Positions 5,941 to 11,719 of a stretch of 11,719 bases of DNA are shown piece after piece. Location of the stretch: NCBI GenBank assembly GCA_025350345.1, contig JANXYA010000216.1:1-11719 (forward strand), given 5' to 3'. Source of the stretch: Gammaproteobacteria bacterium. GTDB taxonomy: Bacteria > Pseudomonadota > Gammaproteobacteria > Steroidobacterales > Steroidobacteraceae. Position numbers and translations under genes: made by a program. Under the pieces are notes generated by a model that was given only the letters and a program-made list of their open reading frames with translations, did not search any database and was not told the origin of the DNA. The first letter of the stretch is position 1. The number at the start of each line of letters is the position of its first letter.

Positions 5941-7434
5941 GCCCGCCACGCGCAGGATCGCGTCGGCAATTTCACCGGCCTCGCCGCCGAAATGGTGGCC
6001 GCTGCCGATCATGACGGAGCTCGCACCCGGCAGCTTGAGGGACGGGCAGAGGGAATCGGACTCGCCGCTCCCGTACACGCACAGCAGTGGCAGTCCGGCA
6101 ATCTGCTGCAACTCGGGGAGCGTTGCGAGTTCGCCGCCGCCGGCTCCGGGTAGCCAGCCGGCGACCCTGATCTCGAAGCTCGCCGATGCGCTCAATCCGA
6201 GCAGGCTCAGGCTGTCGACGCGTTCCTGCAATCGCTGTGGCAGGCGATTCCAGATGAAGGGCAGGGCGTCGGCGCCAAAGGAGTAACCGATCAGCAGCAC
6301 GCGCTGCGCGTGCCAGGCGGACAGGAAATGATCGATGAGCCTGGCCACGTCGGCGGCGCTCTGCTCCGGCGTCCGCGCCTGCCAGAAATAGCGGACGCTG
6401 CTCAGGGCAGCCACCGATATGCCTTTGCCGGCCAGCTCGCTCGACAGGTCCTGGTCGAGCCCGGCCCAACCCCCGTCGCCGGTCAGCAGGATGGCCAGGC
6501 GATCGGCCTGATGTTCTCCCGCCGGCACTTCGTAGACGGGCAGGTCGCTGATCGAGGCATCCGCCGGCACCGGCGGCGTCGCACGCGCGATGGTTTCCTG
6601 GAACGCCTGTCGGACCTGCGGCCACCAGTGGGCCGTCACCGAGAAGCCGTGGCCGACACGCGGCAGGCTCAGCAGCTTCGCGGCCGGCATCGCCGCGGAG
6701 AAGTTGCGCGTGACCTGCGCATCGCACACCTGATCGCGCTCTCCCTGTACCGCGATCCACGGCTCGCGGATCGAGCGGTTGGCATCGAGTATCAGGGTGT
6801 GATCGCCGGCCTTGATCTTCTCGGGCAGGTGATAGTCCAGGCCGTTGGTCTTGCAGAGGCGCGCGCCCGCGAAATCCTGGTCGGGACAGAACCCCATGCT
6901 GATGGCGCCTGCAAAGGTCCCGTGCGGAGCCTGCGCCAGCGCGGCGTAGACGATCGTCGCGCCCGATGAATATCCGACCAGCAGCGGATGCACGTAGCCG
7001 GGCAGGTGCAGGTTGCGCTGCAGTTGCTGGCTCAGCGCTTCCATGTCTCCCGCCACACTGGTGCAGTTGGCGGGAGGGACTGCGGGGTCCTTGGGCCCTA
7101 TGAGCCCCAGGTACTTGCGGACATCGACGCCCGCCACCAGGGCGCCGGCCGTCGCGAAGCGCCGCGCCATGTCCACGACGCCGAGGTGCCAGCCGCCATC
7201 TCCCGACAGGAAGATGACGAGCGAGCGAATGGGACCACTCGGCCGGTAGATGGCGATCGTGCCGTAGCGCGGCAGCACCAGCGCCGATTCGGTCAGTTTG
7301 TCCGCAGATGCTGTAGCGCTCGCGCCGACGATGCTGTCCGTGGCGATCGCGGGTACCCACAGACCGATCGCGCCGATCACTGCGATGGCAAGCGCCGAGA
7401 GACGATGCCGCCTAAGCCTGTTGAGACAATCCAA
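5926..7434 (-). CDS. acvB: AcvB/VirJ family two-domain periplasmic hydrolase, likely aminoacyl-PG hydrolase
   Basis: 502-residue exported protein with a signal peptide (about 1-31; RLRRH then SALAIAVIGAIGLWVPAIA). The body is two related alpha/beta-hydrolase halves. The first has SGDGGW (77-82), nucleophile elbow GYSSG (154-158, Ser156), Asp234 in GERDQ and His262 in VGHGFS. The second has TGDGGW (318-323), GYSFG (383-387, Ser385), Asp460 and HHF (480-482). This is the AcvB layout; VirJ proteins correspond to the second half only. Family knowledge: Agrobacterium AcvB and Pseudomonas aeruginosa PA0919 hydrolyse lysyl- or alanyl-phosphatidylglycerol, and their genes lie beside the synthase gene. 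Here mprF converges with an intergenic gap of 17 nt, which supports that role (inference). The TTG start at 7434 is fixed by GGAGG 5 nt upstream and by the signal peptide. The first 23 nt overlap the end of tatD, suggesting translational coupling. Confidence 0.87.
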   Translation of the reverse strand: MDCLNRLRRHRLSALAIAVIGAIGLWVPAIATDSIVGASATASADKLTESALVLPRYGTIAIYRPSGPIRSLVIFLSGDGGWHLGVVDMARRFATAGALVAGVDVRKYLGLIGPKDPAVPPANCTSVAGDMEALSQQLQRNLHLPGYVHPLLVGYSSGATIVYAALAQAPHGTFAGAISMGFCPDQDFAGARLCKTNGLDYHLPEKIKAGDHTLILDANRSIREPWIAVQGERDQVCDAQVTRNFSAAMPAAKLLSLPRVGHGFSVTAHWWPQVRQAFQETIARATPPVPADASISDLPVYEVPAGEHQADRLAILLTGDGGWAGLDQDLSSELAGKGISVAALSSVRYFWQARTPEQSAADVARLIDHFLSAWHAQRVLLIGYSFGADALPFIWNRLPQRLQERVDSLSLLGLSASASFEIRVAGWLPGAGGGELATLPELQQIAGLPLLCVYGSGESDSLCPSLKLPGASSVMIGSGHHFGGEAGEIADAILRVAGSGRH

Positions 7435-8260
7435 CGGAACCTCCAGCGCTGAGCGTATCAGATGAGTGGCGGGCGGCGCCGAGGCCGAACAGCGCGCGCG
7501 CCGCGGCGGTGGTGTGGGCAGCGCAATCATCGAGGCTCTCATCACGCAGCCGCGCCACGGTGTCGGCGATATGGTGCAGGAAGGCCGGTTCGTTGCGTCG
7601 TGAAGCCGGGCGTGGGCGCAGGTCGCGCGGCAGCAGGTAGGGGCCATCGGTTTCCAGCAGCAATCGCCCGGCGGGAATGCGGCGCACCAGGGCCTGCAGA
7701 TGCTGGCCGCGCCGCTCATCGCAGATCCATCCGGTAATGCCGATGTGCAGGCCCAGCTCCAGGTAGGCCTGCAATTCCGCCTCCCCGCCGGTAAAACAGT
7801 GCGCGACGCCGCGCAGCGCGCCGCCGTGCTCGCGCAACGCCGCGGTGAAGTCGTGGTGGGCATCGCGCTGGTGCAGGAACACAGGCTTGCCCAGCTCCAC
7901 GGCCAGTGCCAGCTGCTCGGCAAAGGCGCGGCGCTGGATCGGCTGCGGTGAATAGTTGCGGAAGTAATCCAGACCGCATTCACCGGCCGCGACGGCACCG
8001 GGTTCGCTGAGCAGCGAACGCAGGCGGGGCATTTCCGCTGCCGTGAGCTCACCGGCCTGATGCGGATGGACGCCCGCAGTGGCAAACAGCTGCCCGGGAT
8101 GCGCGCGGGCCAGTTCGAGCGCGGCGGCGCTGGAGGCCAGCGTCGCCCCGGTAACGATCAGCTGCGCGACTCCGGCCGCCGTCGCGCGCGCGATCACCTC
8201 GGTGCGGTCGCCGGCGTAGCTGTCGTGCGCCAGGTTGATGCCGATATCGACGAGTTCCAT
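7412..8260 (-). CDS. tatD: TatD, metal-dependent DNase
   Basis: 282-residue TIM-barrel metallohydrolase of the TatD family. E. coli TatD is a Mg-dependent 3'-5' exonuclease linked to repair of oxidative DNA damage; despite the name it is not needed for Tat export. Expected metal-site blocks are present: GECGLDYFRN with Glu94, VFLHQRDAH with His130, AHCFTG with His154 and LLETDGPYLLPRDL with Asp205. The start MELVDIGINL matches true TatD (DIGVNL in E. coli), rather than the HxH start of the YcfH/YjjV paralogues. ITGWICDERRG (175-185) and SRRNEPA (220-226) are also TatD-like. The last 25 or so residues, beyond ARALFG, extend past the E. coli protein and overlap the acvB-like start. The ATG at 8260 fits the family start; the upstream Shine-Dalgarno is weak. 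It is divergent from the metallopeptidase gene across 58 nt and is probably co-transcribed with the acvB-like gene. Confidence 0.93.
   Translation of the reverse strand: MELVDIGINLAHDSYAGDRTEVIARATAAGVAQLIVTGATLASSAAALELARAHPGQLFATAGVHPHQAGELTAAEMPRLRSLLSEPGAVAAGECGLDYFRNYSPQPIQRRAFAEQLALAVELGKPVFLHQRDAHHDFTAALREHGGALRGVAHCFTGGEAELQAYLELGLHIGITGWICDERRGQHLQALVRRIPAGRLLLETDGPYLLPRDLRPRPASRRNEPAFLHHIADTVARLRDESLDDCAAHTTAAARALFGLGAARHSSDTLSAGGSVGLSQQA
7440..7444 (-). promoter_or_regulatory. Shine-Dalgarno deciding the TTG start of the acvB-like gene
   Basis: On the minus strand a perfect GGAGG is followed by a 5-nt spacer (TTCCG) and then TTG. No ATG lies at a suitable place in this frame, and the reading frame remains open far upstream into tatD, so this site is the main argument for the TTG start. 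The site lies inside the 3' coding part of tatD. Confidence 0.75.
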
Positions 8261-8301
8261 GGATGCGCCAGTCTACTTGACGTCTGCCCGGCAGGTCCCC
8301 C

Positions 8302-8310
8302 TGATATGAT
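8302..8310 (+). promoter_or_regulatory. Extended -10 promoter for the YgjP-like gene, possibly leaderless
   Basis: TGATATGAT carries the TGn extension followed by TATGAT, a 5/6 match to the sigma-70 -10 element. It lies in the 58-nt divergent gap. Its last base is 8 nt before the ATG at 8319, so transcription would begin at or next to the start codon. TTGACG at 8277 is 22 nt upstream, too far for a standard -35, but extended -10 promoters can work without one. Confidence 0.5.
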
Positions 8311-8318
8311 GGCCACGC

Positions 8319-9104
8319 ATGAATATCGCAGCCGGGCAGCAGTTGCCGCTCTGGAGCGCTCGCACCGCGGAGGCGCAATGGCACGTTCGCCGCAGCTCGC
8401 GCGCACGACGCCTGGCCGTGCGCGTCTTCCACGATGGTGCGGTGGAAGTCGTCGTGCCGGAACGGGCGCGGCCGCGTGAGGTGCAGCTGTTCGTGGCGCG
8501 CCACCTGGACTGGATCGGGCGGCAGCGCCGCCGCGTCTCGCTGCTCGCCACTGATTTTCCGCCCGACAGGCTGGAACTGCAGGCGATCGGCGAGAGCTGG
8601 TCCTGCCATGCCCTCGGGTCCGGCATGCCGGCACGCCGGCTGCTGCGTGAGATGGCGCCGATGAGTACAGGGGGCATGCTGGAGCTGGACACGGGCGCCG
8701 ATGGCAGCGTCTTGCGAACGGCCCTGCTTGCCTGGCTGAGCGCTCGCGCCCGCTCTGCCTTCGCGCCGCGTCTGGCATCCCTGGCCTCCGGCCTGGGCTG
8801 CGCCTACCGTGGACTGCAGATTCGCAGCCAGCGCACGCGCTGGGGGAGCTGCTCGACGCGCGGCACCATCAGCCTGAACCTGTGCCTGCTGTTTCAGCGA
8901 CCGGAGGTGGTGCAGTACCTGATGGTGCACGAGCTTGCCCATCTCAAACACATGAATCACGGGTCGCGCTTCTGGGAGCTGGTCGGGCAGTACGAGCCGC
9001 GCTGGTGCGATTTCGATCGTGAACTGACGCGCGGCTGGAAAGAGGTGCCCGGCTGGTTGCTGCTGGCGCTGCGTGAGCGCGGCGCGCGCCCGGTGCAGGA
9101 GTAG
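8319..9104 (+). CDS. YgjP/DUF45-type M48-like metallopeptidase family protein
   Basis: 261-residue probable cytosolic protein with a C-terminal zinc-metallopeptidase domain of the YgjP (DUF45, SprT-like) type. From the sequence: HELAHLKHMNHGSRFWELV (204-222) gives HExxH (His204, Glu205, His208) and a likely third ligand, His214. QRTRWGSCSTRGTISLNLCL (171-190) is the RWGSC block that always precedes the metal site in this family. The N-terminal part (20-75), with RRSSRARRLAVRV and VVVPERA, also fits the family. There is no signal peptide or membrane segment. The cellular role of this family is poorly defined. A weakly conserved central segment (about 85-130) is longer than I expect for YgjP. 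The ATG at 8319 has no Shine-Dalgarno but follows a good extended -10, consistent with leaderless translation. kynA begins 3 nt after its stop. Confidence 0.87.
   Translation: MNIAAGQQLPLWSARTAEAQWHVRRSSRARRLAVRVFHDGAVEVVVPERARPREVQLFVARHLDWIGRQRRRVSLLATDFPPDRLELQAIGESWSCHALGSGMPARRLLREMAPMSTGGMLELDTGADGSVLRTALLAWLSARARSAFAPRLASLASGLGCAYRGLQIRSQRTRWGSCSTRGTISLNLCLLFQRPEVVQYLMVHELAHLKHMNHGSRFWELVGQYEPRWCDFDRELTRGWKEVPGWLLLALRERGARPVQE
9097..9101 (+). promoter_or_regulatory. Shine-Dalgarno for the GTG start of kynA
   Basis: AGGAG directly abuts the stop codon of the metallopeptidase gene and lies 6 nt before GTG at 9108. It supports the GTG start. It also means that kynA ribosome loading occurs where the upstream ribosomes terminate, typical of translational coupling. 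Confidence 0.7.
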
Positions 9105-9107
9105 GGC

Positions 9108-9971
9108 GTGGATCCGAAAGCACCCCCTGCTGAGCACGCCACCAGTGTCGATCTGAGCGATGAGCCGGTGCACTGGAACCTGGGCGATTCCCAGTCCTAC
9201 GGTGAATACCTGCGCCTGGACCTGCTGCTGGCCGCGCAGCGGCCGCTGACGGCGGAACACAGCGAGATGCTGTTCATCATCGTGCACCAGGTGTCCGAGC
9301 TGTGGCTGCGCCTGCTGCGACATGAGCTGCTCAGCGTCATGGAATGCGTCAGGCGCGACGATCTGGCTCCTTCCTTCAAGATGCTCGGCCGCATCGGCAG
9401 CGTGCAGGCGCAGCTGCTCGCCGTCTGGGAAGTGCTGGCGACGATGACGCCCTTTGATTACTCGGCATTCCGCAATGCGCTCGGGCGCTCATCGGGCTTC
9501 CAGTCGCAGCAATACCGGCTGCTCGAGTTCCTGCTCGGCAACAAGAACGCGGCGCTGATCGAGGTGCATCGGCAGGAACCGCAGGCCTACGCAGAACTGG
9601 CGCGGGTGCTGGCCGCGCCAAGCCTGTACGACGAAGTGCTGCGCCTGCTCTCGCGCCGGGGGTACGGGGTGCCGCAGGGGGCCTTGCTGCGCGATTTCTC
9701 GCTCCCCTACGAGGCCAGCAAGCCCGTCACGGGAGTGTGGCTGGGCGTGTACCACAACGCGCAGAAGGACTGGGACCTGTACGAGCTGGCCGAGCGCCTC
9801 GTCGATCTGGATCATCGCTTCCAGCTCTGGCGCTTTCAGCACATGAAGACCGTCGAGCGCATCATCGGCTACAAGCCGGGCACGGGCGGCACGGCCGGGG
9901 TGGCCTACCTGGCCAAGGCGCTGCGCCTCAGGCTGTTTCCGGAGCTGTGGGAAGCGCGGACCTCGATGTAG
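9108..9971 (+). CDS. kynA: Tryptophan 2,3-dioxygenase
   Basis: 287-residue haem dioxygenase that opens the indole ring of L-tryptophan to N-formylkynurenine, the first step of the kynurenine pathway; soluble and normally tetrameric. Signature blocks: LDLLLAAQRPLT (37-48), EMLFIIVHQVSELWLRLL (53-70), DYSAFRNALGRSSGFQSQQY (117-136) and WRFQHMKTVERIIGYKPGTG (241-260). Using the Xanthomonas campestris enzyme from memory, all key residues occur with a constant offset of 5: His60 (His55), Tyr118 (Tyr113), Arg122 (Arg117), proximal haem ligand His245 (His240) and Thr259 (Thr254). The site is therefore intact. The GTG start has a good AGGAG. It directly follows the metallopeptidase gene, not a kynureninase or formamidase gene, which is unusual. 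Its last 44 nt overlap the 3' end of the convergent msrQ. Confidence 0.96.
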   Translation: MDPKAPPAEHATSVDLSDEPVHWNLGDSQSYGEYLRLDLLLAAQRPLTAEHSEMLFIIVHQVSELWLRLLRHELLSVMECVRRDDLAPSFKMLGRIGSVQAQLLAVWEVLATMTPFDYSAFRNALGRSSGFQSQQYRLLEFLLGNKNAALIEVHRQEPQAYAELARVLAAPSLYDEVLRLLSRRGYGVPQGALLRDFSLPYEASKPVTGVWLGVYHNAQKDWDLYELAERLVDLDHRFQLWRFQHMKTVERIIGYKPGTGGTAGVAYLAKALRLRLFPELWEARTSM

Positions 9972-10575
9972 CCTGGCGCTGGCGGCGCCACAGGCGCCAG
10001 CCCAGGAGCGCGGCGAGGATCGCTGCGTAGAGGAGCGGTTCGCGGATGTCCTTCTTGACCTGCCACCAGTAATGCCACACGCCCAGGATTGCGATCAGGT
10101 AGATCAGGCGGTGGAGGCTCTGCCAGCGGCGCTTGAGCCGGCGCATCATCGCGTTGGTCGAAGTGATCGCCAGCGGCGTCAACAGCAGCAGGGCGGAAAA
10201 GCCGACGGTGATGTAGGGCCGCTTGACCAGATCCTTGACGATGGCGCTCCAGCTGAACCCCTGGAAAGGGCCGATGTAGGTCAGGAAGTGCAGCAGCGCG
10301 TAGCTGAAGGCAAACACCCCGAGCATGCGGCGGAGCCGCAGCAGATGCGCGTTGCCCGTGATTTGCCGGAGCGGGCTGACGCTGAGTGTGATCAGCAGCA
10401 GGTTGAGCGCCGAATGGCCAAAAATCCCCAGCACCTTTCGCACCGGGTCCGCGCCCAGGGTGGGTACCGGCAGTCCCAGCACGCCACCGACTACCCAGGC
10501 CAGCGGCACCAGGCAGGCGAGGAACAGCAGAGGCTTGTAGGCGTAGCGGTAACGCCGCTCGATGCTGCTGGCCAC
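9928..10575 (-). CDS. msrQ: MsrQ, haem-binding membrane subunit of periplasmic methionine sulfoxide reductase
   Basis: 215-residue inner-membrane b-type haem protein (formerly YedZ) that passes electrons from the respiratory chain to MsrP in the periplasm. Length is close to E. coli MsrQ (211). About six hydrophobic segments are seen: 16-36, 50-68, 84-104, 120-140, 155-171 and 181-196. Conserved histidines occur at 54, 96 (SYALLHFLTYIGPF), 155 (WQSLHRLIYL) and 168 (LGVWHYWW). The last three align with the E. coli haem ligands, recalled as His91, His151 and His164. The block RPYITVGFSALLLLTPLAIT (119-138), followed by LKRRWQSLHRL, is characteristic. The GTG at 10575 starts 4 nt after the msrP stop and gives MASSIERRYRYAYKP, the usual MsrQ-like start; its Shine-Dalgarno is weak, so coupling to msrP is likely. 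The 3' end overlaps kynA by 44 nt. Confidence 0.93.
   Translation of the reverse strand: MASSIERRYRYAYKPLLFLACLVPLAWVVGGVLGLPVPTLGADPVRKVLGIFGHSALNLLLITLSVSPLRQITGNAHLLRLRRMLGVFAFSYALLHFLTYIGPFQGFSWSAIVKDLVKRPYITVGFSALLLLTPLAITSTNAMMRRLKRRWQSLHRLIYLIAILGVWHYWWQVKKDIREPLLYAAILAALLGWRLWRRQRQATSRSALPTAPETA
9973..10000. terminator. Possible hairpin just after kynA, inside msrQ
   Basis: CTGGCGC at 9973-9979 pairs perfectly with GCGCCAG at 9994-10000, starting 2 nt after the kynA stop codon. There is no T-tract, and the element lies in the msrQ coding sequence, so the pairing may be coincidental in such GC-rich DNA. It would be the only nearby candidate to stop kynA transcripts. Confidence 0.25.
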
Positions 10576-10579
10576 GTGG

Positions 10580-11536
10580 CTAGAAGTTCCGGCGCAGATC
10601 GAGGCCCTGGTAAAGGCTCGCGACCTGGTCGGCATAGCCGTTGAACATCAGCGTCGGCTGGCGCGCGGCGAAGAAGCCGCCCCCAATGTGCCGCTCGGTC
10701 GCCTGGCTCCAGCGCGGATGATCCACCTGGGGGTTCACATTCGCATAGAAGCCGTACTCGTTGGGCGCAGAAATCGCCCAGGTGTTGGCAGGCTGGCGTT
10801 CGGTGAAGCGGATCTGCACGATCGACTTGGCGCTCTTGAAGCCGTATTTCCACGGCAGGTGGACGCGCAGCGGCGCGCCGTTCTGGTTGGGCAGCACGCG
10901 GCCGTAGACGCCCACCACGACGAATGCCAGCGGGTTCATGGCCTCATCGATGCGCAGTCCCTCGACGTAGGGCCAATCGAGCACCCCGCTGCGCTGGCCC
11001 GGCATCTGCCTGGCGTCGAGCAGTGTCGTGAACTGCACGTACTTGGCGCGTGACGTGGGCTGGAAGCGGCGCAGCAGGTCGGCGAGCGGAAATCCGACCC
11101 AGGGAATGACCATCGACCAGGCCTCGACGCAACGGTGCCGGTAGATGCGCTCCTCCAGCGGATGCGGAGCGAGAATATCCTCGATCGTGAACGTGCCGGT
11201 CTTCGCCGCCTCACCCGCGATCGTCACCATCCACGGTCGCGTACGCAGGGATCCGGCGCGCGCCGCCGGATCGGACTTGTCGGTGCCAAACTCATAGTAG
11301 TTGTTGTAGCCGCTGATCTCCTCGAAGCTGTTGGCCTTGTCGGTCACGGAATACTTGGCATTGCGCGTGTACGTCAGCGGCGCGCCCGGGGCGGCAGGCA
11401 CCGCCGCCTTCGCGCCGGGAATCGCGGCCACGGTGGCCAGTCCGAGGGCCGTGGTGAGCAGGTCGCGGCGCATGTGGAAGTAGCGCTCGGCGGTGATCTC
11501 CGAGGGCCGAATGCGTGGCAGGTTGAGTCGGGGCAT
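10580..11536 (-). CDS. msrP: MsrP, molybdenum-cofactor methionine sulfoxide reductase catalytic subunit
   Basis: 318-residue periplasmic molybdoenzyme (formerly YedY) that reduces methionine sulfoxide in oxidised envelope proteins, with MsrQ as electron donor. A Tat signal is present: twin Arg 23-24 in HMRRDLLTTALG, then a weakly hydrophobic stretch ending GAKA near residue 44, so it is exported folded with cofactor. Family blocks: ISGYNNYYEFGTDKSDP (74-90), YRHRCVEAWSMVIPWVGFPL (132-151) with Cys136 as expected molybdenum ligand, then MPGQ, YVEGLRIDEAMNPL, VGVYGR, LPWKYGFKSAKSIV, NEYGFYANVNP and VDHPRWSQATER. It ends GLDLRRNF, nearly as in E. coli. The ATG at 11536 is preferred over the GTG at 11545, though neither has a strong Shine-Dalgarno. 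It forms an operon with msrQ. In E. coli the pair answers to a two-component system for HOCl stress; no such genes are visible here. Confidence 0.95.
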   Translation of the reverse strand: MPRLNLPRIRPSEITAERYFHMRRDLLTTALGLATVAAIPGAKAAVPAAPGAPLTYTRNAKYSVTDKANSFEEISGYNNYYEFGTDKSDPAARAGSLRTRPWMVTIAGEAAKTGTFTIEDILAPHPLEERIYRHRCVEAWSMVIPWVGFPLADLLRRFQPTSRAKYVQFTTLLDARQMPGQRSGVLDWPYVEGLRIDEAMNPLAFVVVGVYGRVLPNQNGAPLRVHLPWKYGFKSAKSIVQIRFTERQPANTWAISAPNEYGFYANVNPQVDHPRWSQATERHIGGGFFAARQPTLMFNGYADQVASLYQGLDLRRNF

Positions 11537-11629
11537 GGGCTTCACTCTGTGGCGGCGGGGCAGGGGAGCGCACCGCTACTGACTGTATATCGTCGCGCCC
11601 GGTGCAAAGGTTACAGCGCCGTAGCCCAT
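11537..11629 (-). promoter_or_regulatory. Intergenic region upstream of msrP
   Basis: This 93-nt gap separates msrP from the end of the preceding minus-strand gene. On the minus strand it contains GATATACA, the only -10-like AT-rich patch, roughly 50 nt before the msrP start. No -35 at proper spacing was found, nor a terminator hairpin. msrP may have its own promoter here or be read from upstream. Confidence 0.35.
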
Positions 11630-11719
11630 TCAGGCCGCGTGTAGCGCCGAGCCGGGCCGCGACCAGCGCACGGCCCGGACGTTGGGCAGATCCGCCAGTT
11701 CCGCCGCTGATCCGTTGAC
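11630..11719 (-). CDS. 3' end of an unidentified gene, cut by the window edge
   Basis: On the minus strand an open frame enters at the right edge and runs 29 codons to a TGA at 11630-11632. It ends AELADLPNVRAVRW followed by SRPGSALHAA. Third codon positions are mostly G or C, as in the confirmed genes, and no other frame here looks coding. Too little is present to name the product. It has the same orientation as msrPQ, 93 nt upstream of msrP. Confidence 0.45.
   Translation of the reverse strand, partial: VNGSAAELADLPNVRAVRWSRPGSALHAA

Noticed and set aside
7435..8085. A 217-codon N-terminal extension of the acvB-like protein
   Set aside because: The frame is open but runs antiphase through tatD and reads as Arg/Ser/Cys-rich sequence. 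The signal peptide and GGAGG place the real start at 7434.

Overview
This is a GC-rich, densely coding stretch of bacterial chromosome. It carries ten complete protein genes and two genes cut by the window edges. No tRNA, rRNA, insertion sequence, phage gene, CRISPR array or attachment site was seen. The gene set (MdtA-type RND adaptor, Spy/CpxP-like protein, MprF, TatD, tryptophan 2,3-dioxygenase, MsrPQ) and the strong G/C bias at third codon positions point to a proteobacterium. My best guess is a Gammaproteobacterium of the Xanthomonadales/Nevskiales/Steroidobacter type, inferred from family resemblance only.

Layout. (1) Positions 1-3077, minus strand: a tightly spaced envelope cluster read right to left. 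It runs Spy/CpxP-like periplasmic protein, glycine-zipper lipoprotein, DUF6515-like exported protein, then an MdtA-type efflux adaptor that leaves the window. Gaps are 25, 32 and 30 nt, so it is probably one operon. The two middle proteins share a duplicated cysteine-containing module. (2) Positions 3078-3313: a divergent regulatory region with a perfect 10-bp direct repeat. (3) Positions 3314-5908, plus strand: a full-length MprF (aminoacyl-phosphatidylglycerol flippase/synthase). (4) Positions 5926-8260, minus strand: tatD followed by an overlapping acvB/virJ-like gene that converges on mprF. AcvB-type proteins are known aminoacyl-phosphatidylglycerol hydrolases, so the maker and the likely eraser of the same lipid modification lie tail to tail. 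(5) Positions 8319-9971, plus strand: a YgjP/DUF45-type metallopeptidase, possibly leaderless, closely followed by kynA. (6) Positions 9928-11536, minus strand: msrP-msrQ, the periplasmic methionine sulfoxide reductase, with the msrQ 3' end overlapping the kynA 3' end. (7) The last 90 nt hold the 3' end of another minus-strand gene.

The dominant theme is envelope maintenance: efflux, periplasmic chaperone, membrane lipid charge modification, and repair of oxidised periplasmic proteins. I found no clearly new multi-gene system. The most distinctive items are the duplicated split module in the two small exported proteins, the convergent mprF/acvB-like pair with a two-headed hydrolase, and the possible leaderless start at 8319.
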